DNA of 64,000 bases from Pithys albifrons albifrons (lineage: Eukaryota; Chordata; Aves; Passeriformes; Thamnophilidae). Positions within the stretch are counted from its first letter, which is position 1; each line of letters begins with the position of its first letter. The notes beneath the pieces were generated by a model. The model ran no database searches, had not been told where the DNA came from, and worked only from the letters and a program-made list of their open reading frames with translations. Below are positions 43,926 to 55,775 of this stretch, one piece after another. Location of the stretch: the NCBI RefSeq assembly GCF_047495875.1, contig NC_092460.1, forward strand, positions 5,446,520 to 5,510,519. The letters run 5' to 3'. The position numbers were made by a program, and so were the translations under genes.

Positions 43926-46900
43926 GCTACATCCTGATGGCCTGATATGCCTAAGTAAGGGGTTGGGTAAGGCATGGCTCCTTACCCTGTTGGGAGGAAG
44001 GACTCAGAGGGATTTATTGATGATGCTTTGTGCCCTTTTCAAGGACAAACGGGTCTGCAAGTTTCATGTTTGCTTTTTCACTGTGTAATTATTTCAAGGC
44101 AGCAGTTTTTCTGCATCTGTGACACCCATGTCCAACAGGATGATGGGGCAAGACAGGAAGAAAAACTTAATTAAATTGAAATTTACCACTGTCCAGTAAA
44201 TTCTCAGTACTGATATGACAGTAATATAACATTAACAATGACTTCATTATCATAAATCATAAATAACTCTTTACACACAGGACAGTTTTTTTTACCTACA
44301 TGAACCTCCTGGCATTGGTTGCATATACCCTTTTTTTCTAAATAATACAGTTTAGAGTGACCATTTACTGGGATAAATGTGTCGACTCATGAAATTTAGT
44401 TATATTGATTAGCAGAGGAGGAAATCAGTTCAGTCAGGTCCTTGGTTTTAGTGAAAAGCAGCAGCAAGGCGAGAGCTCTGCTCCTGCAATTGGAATCCAA
44501 ACTGTTTGTGTGAGCTGGGCAGGAATGTGCTGGTATTTACCCAAATTTTGAAGAAGACACTTAGCAGAGGAATGTGCTCTGCATGCTCACCATTCCACTA
44601 GGAAACTCTGCATATAAAGCAAACCTCAAGCAAATATTTAGAGGGCCGAGGGTGGCTTCAGAAGAACAGCATGTCCTTCAGATTTTAGCGAGAATAACTC
44701 ATCCCCACTTATTAAATTGTTTCTTGTCCTCTCTGCAAGCTCCATCCCAGTCGATGTTGCTGCCGGGGTGGTTACAATAATCCTCTTTATTTCATTTTAA
44801 TATGTGTCTGTGTGAGTACCTGATACTCGGAATGGGATTAGAAGAGACGAATTGCTGGTGAAATTGGTAATAACAGAAAGCAAACCTGTCTGACAGCATC
44901 TGCCTTCTGATCTTCAGAGAGCAGGTAAAAGAATCCTTAATTAACTTTTTGCCAGGGTGGGGTCATGTTTTTGTGAAGAATTCATTTTGGAAAGTTACAG
45001 CATGAATTGTTGCTGCCTGACTTAGAATAGCCTAATGAATTGCCATAAATTAGCTCCTAGCCTATAGGGAATACTGGGTTTAAGGAAAAAGCTGTAAGGT
45101 TTGCTCTAGGCTAAAAGGAGGGAGCTGACTCAGAGACACTTGTTAAAGGTAACACAAGAGTGTGGTAGTTCTCAACTGTTGTCAAAACATTTCCAGAAGC
45201 TCTTTGTGCTGCTTCTGTTTGGCTTTTCTGCCTCCTGTCTCCATGAATCACCTCCAAGCTGGTCAGGGGCTCTGGTGCAGGCACGATGTGCCTGCCATGG
45301 TTGTACAGGTCCCAGGCCAGTCACTCAGTGAACATTTTATCTGACTTCTGTCCTGGATTGCTGCAGTTTTCTTATTAAAAATTAGTTTGGTGATGGAAAA
45401 TGGGAGGCTACTATAAAGCAGTGTAATTAAATATTTACCTGGGGACATGGAACAAGAGTGGGTGGAGAGCAAGTTTGGAAAACCCAAGGCAGGAAGGGTC
45501 ACAAAATATGTCCCTCTGTGTTGTCACGTTCAGAATGTATCTGCTTCCCAAGAAATCTGCCATCCCAATGAAAGGTACTCTTCTTCCCAGACAATAAAAC
45601 CACAGGGGGTTATTTAATGAGAGGCAACAAGTACCTTTAACTCAGTACAATTGCCTGGGAGGGTTCACAAGTTTAATGTTTTTGATTTAGTGCGCTCTGT
45701 GCTGCTGTCTTGGTGCACCATGAAATTCTTGTGCTTCTCATGTTAAATGACTTTTCATCTTGGCCACTGTGAAGGTGATGAAATTTTTATACAAAATTTG
45801 AAGTCTTAAGTGAAGTCTGTAGAAATTATCTGACTTAATTGGGTAGTTTAATATCCCATCTCAAACAGCAGGCAGCACCAGTTCCTTCAGGAGCTGATCT
45901 TTCTAAAGTTCTGTGTGTGCTGGGTTGGTTTTTCCCAAGAATTTTTTTTCCCAACTCAGTTAGAAACTGGCTTGTGTCCAGAAGTATCCAAGTGACTTTG
46001 AGTCCTGGTAAAACTCCAATTTACTTAGGCCTTGCTCTGGAAGAGGCCAAATATTGTCATGCCTTTATGCTTTGGAGGTGCAAGAATTTAATCATCTGTG
46101 TGTTTGGCTTGCTGGAGGGAGATTGAATTGCTGAATTCAGGGAGAGGGGGGAAAAAAGCTGTGCATAAATTAAGCATAGCCAGTTTTTCTAAAAGCATAG
46201 TGTCTTGACTGAATGGTTTTAATCATCATCATTTAAATACTCTGTCATTGCTTTGCAAACTAAGTCCTAGTTGGCTCTCAGAAACAATGAAAAACTGAAT
46301 TAGGCAATACCCCTTCCAGGGTATTCTTATCTTCCCAGTTTGGTTCCTGTCTGTGCACACAACTAGGATGAAATTGGTGCATATGGAGGAGGAGGTAAGG
46401 GGAACTCTTCTGTGTGAATATGGAGGTGCTTGTTTGAGATGTCTGCTCAGAAAACAGCTGCCTGTCTGCAAAAGGGTTTGAGGCTCCATTTCTAGAAATA
46501 GCCTTAGGCACCTCTGGGTTTTTGCTGTGCAAGTTATTTGGGTTTAAGCACTTTCTAAGCAGGGAGGGTCTGGTTTAAAACAGGCAGAAACATGGAATCC
46601 CCTCAAGTGTATCTTAAAGACTCATTTAAAGAAGAAAAAGTGCTAACATAAAGCTGGTTGTGTGTTTTCTACATGCATGCACAGCTCTGCAGTGTGAACT
46701 ACTTTTTTCCCCCCCCTTGTTTTGACAGTCTCTGCATGAAAACCTGGATGCCTCACGAAGCCATTAAGTTAGGGAGGGTGATGTACTTGAGCTCACTCTT
46801 CCTGCAGCTCTCCTACTTGCTTGGAAATGGATGAGAAGATGACAAATCCTGGAGGAGAGGTGTTACCAGGAGATACGGCACATGACCTCCTCCAGTGGCC

Positions 46901-49900
46901 TTGGAGAGAGCTGCTGTCTTCCTTGGCAGACAAGCCTTGGCTTGCTTTCATTGGGGATCCCAGCACTCCTGGATGTATTGGCAGTCTCTTACCTGGCTGT
47001 GGGTAAATGGGTGCAGCTCCCATATCTCAGTGTGGTAAAGCAGGAGGTTTGAATGAATTGGTGCTGCATGAAATGAATGCAAATAGCAGAGGGGCTGGAG
47101 CAGGAGGAATCCCCATGTTTGTGTTGAATTGACAGGCAGGTACTTGTCCAGTGCTGCTCTGTAGCTGCAGTCAATCCTAGGTCTGAATAACAGACCTAGT
47201 GCCTCTCCTTCCAAAAGAGAAGGTATAAACATAGATTCTGAGAAACAGGACTTTCTGACAATATCTTGCACTACCTCAATTTAGAGGTAATTTCATTTGA
47301 CAGGCAAACACCTACTGTTGGTGTGTCCAAGGTGAAGGTGTACAGCACAGCTGCTCAATGGGTGTGCAGGAGTGTGCCTTTGAGTAGGGAAAGTGCACAG
47401 CTGCTTTCCAGGAATTCCCACAAATCTAGCTGTTTTTGCAGGGGGTTGTGTTCATTGCACAGCCCTGTGTGCAGGGAGACTGTCATCTTCTCATGTTCCT
47501 GTATTTCTGGAAGCTGATTACTAAATGCCTGGTAGTGTTAAGTGGAGGCATTCCAGGCACACTGATGCTGTTGTGCAGGGATGTGTGCCAAGGTGTTCTC
47601 GTTCAAGCCGTTAGTGAAATCTGACACTGTTTGGAGCTATCTGCTTTCAGGGTTGCTCTGAACCAATGAACCTGGGCTGCTACTTAAATACAAAGATTGC
47701 TTAATCCAGAGTTTTCTGCTAAAGAAAATCTAACCAAGCTCCAAAATAACTCTAGAAAAAGTGATGCTGCTGTTTTGAGGCAGGAGAAATGACAGACCAG
47801 TGTCTGTGCCTTTGGTAAATTACATAGGGAGCAGGAAAACTGCCATTCGCTGATGTGTCTGTGAGTTATGACCACATTACCTGGATATGTGTGTGCTGCC
47901 GGGCATGGTGAGTGCAGCTGTGGGGATTCAGCCTTTTTAATGCCTCTGCTGTTCTGCAGTGATCCACTCACTGCAAATACTCCCATATATTTTTCTTGCT
48001 GCTTACAGTATTTGTTCTTGTGTCATCTTTTGCCTTCTTGCTTGAGGCACTCTGTTTTGGAAACTGTCACAAGGTGTTTTCAGAATAATCTGCTTCCTCT
48101 CCACCTGCATCTTCCCTGTCCCCACCATGATGTGGTCCCTGCCTTTTTTCATAGCTCTTTTGCTTCCTGCACTGCTGAGACAAAGGAAAAGTCACCTTCT
48201 GTAGGCTGGTTTTGGGCCAAGCCTGCCTTATTTAAAATTGGTGTGGGCACTTGCCAAAAAGGAATCCCAAGTCAGTGTTTGAATTACCATGGCACTGCCA
48301 CTGGCTGCAAAGGGAAGAGTGAAAACACACACAATGAGTTTATATTTTCATATCTAGCTGTGCATTTACATGATCTGAAAGTTTATGGCCATGCAATGGG
48401 AACCAGCTTGATATATTCTGTTCCCAGGGAAGTCTCTGCCAAGGGAAGGTACAGGAGCAATATCCTGCCTGCATTTCTTGGGCTGCTGGCAGGGAAAAGC
48501 AGCAAGGTCACTGACTTTTCCAAAAGGAATTTGTTTTATGAGGGTGTTTGTGGCATGTGTTCTCCCCATGTCAGTGGATGTGAAGAGCAGGTCAGCCCTC
48601 TGCTGAGATCTCCTTGGCCAGGGAGCAAAGTCTGTGCACATGATGGTGCAGGGAAGAAGGGGAGAGAGGGACTCTCGGGTTGCAGGGCATGTCCAAAAAA
48701 GCCTTTAATAGCCCTTTTCTTTCATTTAGGATAGGATAAGGGATATAAACAGCAGACAAATCTTGGAGCTGTGTTTTTATTAAAACACTAGATGGATTTG
48801 TTGGGACTGCAAGCTCATTGTTGCTTGGATTTGCTGATAATGAAGGTCCTTTCCCTGGCAGGTACATAGGTCACTGTAGCAAGAAACAAGGAACATTCTG
48901 CTGGTGTAGAAAATATCCTTGTTCTTACTCTGTCTTCTGGACACCTATGGCTGGTCTGTACAGGGGATTTAACATTTCAGGATACGCCCTTTTTGCTAGT
49001 TTGGAGGGTGAGTGCCTGGCCCAGATGAATGAGCAACTTTGCCAGGCACTAAGTGTTGGTCACTCCTGCTCCCACACGAGCTCCTGAGGGCAAGAGGAAT
49101 CCATCCTGCTTTGCACAGTTTGTGACATGCACTTGCTGCTGTACCTCATACCCAGCTCCTTGTGGCAGTTGTACTTTCTTCTCCCTGATTTGCAAAGGGC
49201 TAGGCTTTTGTTTTCCCATCTGGAGTGCAGCTCTGTATCCCCAAGAACCCTCTGGAGCAGCCCTGCCTGGTTTGCTGGGGCTGTCCCTTAAACATCCCTT
49301 GTTTAAAAGACATTGCAATAGATATTGAGTCTTCAGCAGTGCAAACAGCTCCATCCCTTGCACCTGCTACGACAGCAGTGGTAAACTGTTTCACAGTGTG
49401 CCACCAAGGTGAGCAAATGCCATTTCTTCCAGGATCTTTGCTCTTGGCTCTGTGCATGCCTCGGCAGGAGTGTACACTGCTGCAGTCTTTGTTCCTGGTT
49501 TATTGGACCTGTCTAACAGCAGAGCTGGGATTTGCTCTGCCGTGGTTTCTTCCGTCTACTTAATAGGTGCTTGTGGGCATCTAATAATCAAACCCAGAAT
49601 GAAATGCATGAGAAGGTGAGGCTGCAAACAGGAGATGTATGAGCTTTCAACTGTGTCTGCGAGGGATTCGCATCCCTGGGGATGTATGTTCATAAATGCT
49701 GGATTTGTTGATGGCACAACAGAGACATAATTACAGGTCTGTTCTCTGTCACAGCTGTGCTGTCCTCTTGTACAGACCAGGCATAAATTTCAGGTTCCCA
49801 GGGGAAAATCTGTGTAATTATGTGCATGTATATTTTAATGTTGCCCGTGTAAGCTAAAACGAACAATTTCTCATCGTTTTACTCTCTATCACATGTCAAG

Positions 49901-49960
49901 CCTGCCTTTTCCCCCTATTCCTTTGACAGTAGATGTGGATTTTTAATATTTTGTTTTAAA

Positions 49961-49992
49961 TCTTCCTCCCTCCCCTCCCCCCCCCCCCCCCC
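49961..49992. repeat. Poly-C tract
   Basis: TCCTCCC-type pyrimidine sequence ending in 16 consecutive C residues (49977-49992). Such homopolymers vary in length and are prone to sequencing error. The complementary strand is a 16-G run. Confidence 0.9.
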
Positions 49993-51493
49993 AATGTTCT
50001 GTATTTCTGAACTTTAGAGGGTGTTTTTTTCCTGGGTCAAATCCTCAGGATTTGTACTTTTTGATCATTGCAACTGCATGTGTCAGAAGTAACAAGTCAT
50101 CTGATGCTTTTTTCCCTAAAAAGTATTTCTAAAAAGGGTCATATAGCAAAATTTCCAGCAGAAAGGATGGTTTTAAATAGAAGTCCCCCCTTGGAGCTAC
50201 TGAACCTCAAAGCATGATGCCACCCAAGACTAAAATAAGGAGGTGGGGTGGGATGTAAATCCCAATGTTAAATCACAGTAAAGCCAGAGTCCTTTGAGTG
50301 TCTCTAATGCTATGTGATGGATGAGAACTGCCCAAAATAGACATTTGGATTTTTTATTTTTGAAAGGACTTTCTGTCACCATGCAATTGCTGACAGTGAT
50401 GCAGAAAAGCAATATAGGGAGTGAGCTCTTCTCTTGCTTCCCTTCCTCTGGTAGAGGAACAGAATAAACATTGGTTTGGATTCATATGCCATATTTCTTT
50501 CTGGGGCAAATGTTTAAAACACTTGGCAGGAGATGTGGAACCTGACTGCAGTTATCTCACTATGGCTGTGCAGAGAACCTGATTTGATTTCTGTGAAGCC
50601 ACTCGGGACAGAAAATCGAGAAGGAGCTCGGAGCATCCCCTTCCCAAAAATTCTGCTCACAGGAGCATTTTACTGCAGTGAATTTTTATTGTGACCCTAA
50701 TTGTGGCATATGGTTGAAAACAATAGATCAAAGCTACATTTTCATTTCTGCTTTCATGTTCTCTATTTTTTCCTGTGCCTTTACTTACAATCTTTGTGGA
50801 GATCACCAAGTCATGTGGTTAGAAATGTAGCAGTATTGGGTCAGCCATCTGTGGGAACAGTTGGTTGCTCTTGGTCACTCAGTGAAGAGTTTGAGCTGAC
50901 ATCTATACAGATTGACACCTTCCCAGCTTTGTAGCAGGAACCAAGAAACTGGCAGAAAGAGGGACTAGATTTGAACCAGTGGTACAAATTCTTACACACT
51001 GAACTGCTGTGTATGTATGTGACTCATGTACACAGCCAGGGCTCTGCAGGTGGGGCTCATGTGTTGAGTGAGGATATTGGATTGTGGTTCACCTGAAATC
51101 AGCACTGCATAGCCCTGTTGCTGTTAGTGGGCTTGTGATCAAGATGATCAGAACTGTACATTTCTGACTTAACCTTTTCTTGGACTCATTTGAACATGTC
51201 TAGATTTATTGACGTTGTTTGATCTATTTCTTTTTAAAGACAATCCTGTGAGATTACTACCTGAAATATTTTTCATGTTCTTTTACCTAGAAAGTAGTAC
51301 TTTATCCTTTTTTTGAGGAGAGAAGGAACAATCTCTTAAGACTCTCCTACTCATTCCAGAAACAAACCCCTATGATGTAAATCTGTATCTTATTTTACTA
51401 ACTGGCTTGATCATGTGATACTTTCACATAACCAGTATGTTTGATCTTTGATTTCCACATCTACCTGAAGAAGGGAATGGTCTATAAACCTAC
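49993..51493. other. Non-coding, nothing recognised
   Basis: No open frame above 80 codons of interest, no interspersed repeat that I can name and no RNA gene. It continues the candidate intron. Confidence 0.55.
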
Positions 51494-51642
51494 ATCACAG
51501 AATGGTTTGGATTGGAAGGAACCTGAAAGACCATCTAGTTTCAAACCCTCTGTCATAGGCAGGAACACCTTCTGCTTCACCAGGTTGCTTGGGGCCTCAT
51601 TCCATCTGGCCTTGAGCACTTCCAGGGATGGGGCATCCAGTG
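51494..51642 (-). mobile_element. CR1 LINE tail
   Basis: Starts ATCACAGAATGGTTTGGA and contains the CR1 blocks 'ggaaggaacctgaaagacc', 'ccttgagcacttcc' and 'agggatggggcatcca'. Reverse complement of the avian CR1 3' end, about 150 bases and truncated, so on the minus strand and non-functional. Confidence 0.92.
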
Positions 51643-53310
51643 TCTATGAGAAAGCAGTCTTTGGGAGAGTTTGGATCCTTAAAGCAAAGCTGTATCTCTT
51701 GATCAATAACAAAGCTGGTGGAAAGATTTGAATTCTTCAGCATATATAAAAAATGTCACTGAGTGTTAATGATGGGCAGTACAGCAGTCTGGGTGAAGTA
51801 CTGTGTCCTGGTACCTACTAAGTTAGTGGAAAATAAACTGCTTTAACTTTCATGTCAAGGCCTAGAGAGGTTAAGAGATGCCCAGTTTTCTGAACTATTC
51901 AACAAAGTGCTACAGTAAACAGCCCCTGGTCACAGTGTGTGCCCTGAATTCATATTTCTTGACTGTAAATGGTGTGGGAGTACAAATCTGATGACATTGG
52001 CCATACAGTGTGAAGAATTAGTAGTGGAAAATTTTCATTGACTGGAAAGTGGCCAAACAGGGGAGCATGGGCCACAAAGCTTTGAGAACCAGAGGTAGAG
52101 AGAACCAAACTTGGCTATCACCCATCAAACTTACAGAATACAGGCCCTGATTTCATTGAAATGAAATGGAAAAGCTTTTTTTCCTTATGAAAAACAAGGA
52201 AAACTTACTGTGACAACAGCAGCCTGTTTGCGTGTAGGTGTCATTTACATAATGCACTGTATCAGGACATCTACTAAATCAAGAGTGGCATCCTCAGCTG
52301 CCATCAGCCACCTTATTTTCTGCTATAAATAATGATTTTTTTTCCTCCAAAAGTAGTTCCTTTGGGGAAAACTGATCAAGGCCGTAGTCAGGGTCTTGGA
52401 GCTTTTAATGGGTTTTCCAGCTGGGATGCTTTGTCTGCTGGGCTGGTCCTCAAGTCCTGGCTGGCAGTGGCACAGCTGAAGGTGAGCTGTGCTGCTGTCA
52501 GTGTGACTTGTCTCTAGGGCAGTGAGTCATCCTGTAAAGCTATGAGTGACTTGGTCTGTGTCACATCTTGGGCTAAGGACTGGAGAAATCTGTGGGCAGC
52601 TTCCCACCCATTGCTTCTAGTGGGACAGCAGTAACCTGAAACACCCTCACTTTGGCTGTGTCAGGTATGTTTTACCCTTTGAGACTCTTGAAAAGATCAT
52701 TATGTGGTTGAAGTTTAGTCTGTGAGGATTCATTGATGTTTGTAAAGCAATCTAATCTAAGATGAAATCACGTTTTCTTATAGCTGTGAAAATGTAACTG
52801 GTGTTGAGTTTGAAAGCAATAAAGCTTCTTCCAGGGAAGGTTTCCCTGACTCTGTTCGGAGGATAAATAACTTTTTAGGAGGACTCTATTACACAGGGTC
52901 ATGTGGTTGGGAAGACTTATGACTCCAGTGCTGCATCAGTCTGAGAAATTAGAGGTGCTTGGAGGTGCAGTAATTTTAAATGCAGTTCTTGAAGGGAATA
53001 TATGGTGCTAGCTGGTGGCTCTTGCTGAGAGGCACTTTGGGGCCTTTAATATGTCATTTAACTGTCAGATTTCATGTGAATGGGTAGCTGGGGGGTGGTG
53101 AAGGTTGGGACTTCAGTGATAGGTCCTTCAACCTGGGAGCAGCTGAAGGCTGCTTTCAAAATTGGAGCACTTTAGTCTTCATTGGTACTGCTGGAGGCAG
53201 CAAAGCATAACTTGAATGATTAGAAGCTCAATTAGCAAAATTCAAATGAGGGAGACCTGTTTTTATCATGAGTTGTGAACTGCCTCAGCCATAAATAGTG
53301 GTTTTGTGGC
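51643..53310. other. Non-coding, nothing recognised
   Basis: Between two CR1 tails. Open frames do not exceed about 60 codons apart from repeat-related ones. No feature could be supported. Confidence 0.55.
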
Positions 53311-53580
53311 CATAGAATGGTTTGGGTTGGAAGGAACGTTAAAGATCATCTAATTCCAACACGTAGGGGCACCTTCCACTAGACGAGGTTGCTCCAAGCC
53401 CCATCCAGCCTGGCCTTGAACACTTACAGGGATGGGGCAGCCACAGTTTGTTTGGACAACCTGTGCCAGGGCCTCACCACCCTCACAAGAAAAAAATTCT
53501 TCCCAAAGTCTAAACTAAGCCTGCCCTCTGCCAGCCTGAAGCCATTCTCTGCTCCCTGCCCTTTGCATCTCCCAGCCCTG
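53311..53580 (-). mobile_element. CR1 LINE tail, the best preserved after 845-1150
   Basis: Begins CATAGAATGGTTTGGGTTGG and continues through 'tccactagac', 'ttgctccaagccccatcca', 'ttacagggatggggcagcc' and 'aattcttccca' before fading near 53580. A minus-strand CR1 3' end of about 270 bases. It has lost about ten bases at the 'ccccctgccatgg' block relative to other copies in the window. The 97-codon frame over it is repeat-derived. Confidence 0.93.
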
Positions 53581-55630
53581 GGCAGGCTGCAGAGTTGTGA
53601 CACGAGCTGTGATTGCTCGTGTTGGTGGGTTTGTTGTTGCTCATATTTTAATTTGTTCTCCTGCTCCAGCTCTGGGCTTTAAATACTTGCAAATGGAATG
53701 GGATGGATTTTGATTAAAATAAACATGATACAGCTGTCATGTGTGTGATCATCGGATCTGTGCTCCCACCATCACTAGGTGGGTTTAAGCAAAAAGAAGT
53801 GTTTAAAAGTGGAGCTAACTTATATCTAAAAAAGTGCTGAGCACTTGTCAGGGCTGTAAATCTGTTTGTCAGATTTCTAAATGCTTTGATTCAAGCAAAG
53901 TCCATAAGATACTGAAAACCAGGTTTTCTGTTGCTGCCCTAAAAACAAAATGAAGCCAAAAATCACAGAAATTAATTAATAATCTTTAAGTCTTGCAAGT
54001 AATACTATATAAACACTTCAGATCCAAAGGGGATTATAGGCAAATACTGAGCTGATGGAGGAGTTCAGGGATGTTCTGAATTGCAAAACAGGCCTTTAGC
54101 AAGCACTTCTGGAACTACACCTCTGGCCTGGGAGCACATGGAGGGAGAGATGAAGTGGTGCTTAAGGCAAGTTGCTGAGAGGAAATTAGACTTGGCTGAG
54201 CCTGGAGAGACTGAATGAAAGCAGAGGACATAGAGGGGAAAGAGAAAGTCTGAGACTGTGGGTCAGCCATGCCTTTCCTCTGCTCCCTCCCATCCATTCC
54301 CAGGTGCTGCCAATGATGTTTCCTATGGTCCATTTGTTCTGTGGGTTTGGGGTGTTTTCTGTCAGGTGCTGTAGCTGAGGAGGGTGGGTGGAAGCTCTGG
54401 CTGCTCCTGGCACTGATGATCTTGGGCAAGCATCTTTGTGTGGATCTGCTTACTCATCTGTGAAATGAGCATCAGCTATAGCAGGGAACTCAAATCAACT
54501 GATCACCTTTGAGTACTTGGGATGATATTTTGCTTTGGATCACTGAAACACAGTGGGGTGTAAAATTCTGTGTTAAGATGGGACACGGATCATCTTATTG
54601 TGGTAGCAGGGGAGCAGGAGAAGAGACAGCTTATGTATTTTTTTGTGATGAAGAAAAATAGTGTTTTGTGTGGTTTTTAAGGCTGTATCAGGACAGGTAT
54701 CAAGTACAAGATTTTCCCTTGTAGAAGACAAATTTTGAGTTCTTTATCCTCTCTTCATTTGCAACAGAGTACACATGATTAACTAATGGCTTCATTTCCC
54801 AAAGAACACTAAGTGAATCTAAAGTCTCTATTATATTCCCTGTACAGGCACCTACCCAGATTTTATATTTGTTAGATAAACAATTTGAAATAACTTAGCT
54901 TGTTTTCCTAGCATTTTAGAGTTTTTCCTCTGTTTGAAATGCTTTGACTTCTCTGTTCTCATTTTTACCTGCTGTGACTTGTGGTACAAGCTCTCTGCAC
55001 AGTTAATTTCCTTGGATGATTTATTTACCAGTGACACTGCAGAGTCCTTGACACAGTAATTGCAATGATATGATCATCCAAACATCAAAGGCAGGAGTCC
55101 CTGGTTTCTCATCTCCCTCATGCTGCTGCAGTCCTCCCACCTCTCCCTTTGTGCTCCCTCCTTGTTGCTTTAATCCTTTAGGGGAAGGAAAAATTGTGTC
55201 ATAATTGGATAAAAATTGGGTGAGTGCTGGAGTAGGTTTCTGTACAAAACTGCTCTCATGGCTGACTTTGGCCAGAGGTACTAAAATATTGTTACATCGT
55301 TCAGAGTTTTCCTGTCCCCTCTTTGACCCAGTGCTTTAATTGGCTGTGTCCCAGCAAAGATGGGTTGTGGTGTAGCTGGGCAGAGAACAGGAGTGTTGCC
55401 CATACTGCTATTCTTGGAGATGAAGTGGGAAAGTGGGTGTGGGTGTGTGAGGAGAGGAGTGGGAAGAGCCCTGGTTTGCTTTTTCACCACCTGGTGAGAA
55501 GCAGCTTTGTTTGCATCTTCAGGGATCAGTCAGGTCTTGTGGAAGAGGGGAAGGAGCTCTGAATTCCTGATGGTCTGAGCAGGACCTGGCTGTGCTCCAG
55601 TCCTCCCTCTGCTCCCTGAGTCTGACCTCA
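53581..55630. other. Non-coding, nothing recognised
   Basis: No recognised exon, RNA gene or repeat. Open frames of about 100 codons at 54115-54429 on the minus strand show no domain. Confidence 0.55.
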
Positions 55631-55775
55631 TGAAATCATTATGTTTGGAAAAGCCCTCGAAGACCATTGAGACCAACCATTAACAAAGCACTGCCTGGTC
55701 CACCACTAAACCATATCCCTAAGCATCACACCTACAGGTATTTTTAACATTTCCAGGGATAATGATTCCACCAGT
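55631..55775 (-). mobile_element. CR1 LINE tail of a different, older subfamily
   Basis: The text differs from the other four copies: 'gaagaccattgagaccaacc', 'gtccaccactaaaccatatcc' (GGTCCACCACTAAACC core), 'ctaagcatcacacctaca' and 'ccagggataatgattccacc'. This is the second common CR1 tail type in birds. Minus strand and truncated, and it appears more diverged than the others. Confidence 0.8.

Larger units (their letters stand above)
32331..49960. other. Long non-coding stretch right of the CpG island (candidate intron)
   Basis: About 17.6 kb with no recognisable exon. The + strand looks T- and G-rich in many lines, as introns of a rightward-transcribed gene often are; this is an impression, not a count. 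The longest open frame, 288 codons at 47868-48734 (+), resembles no known protein. Low-complexity parts include the G/T-rich block at 43855-43925 and an A-rich tract at 40897-40935. Confidence 0.55.
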
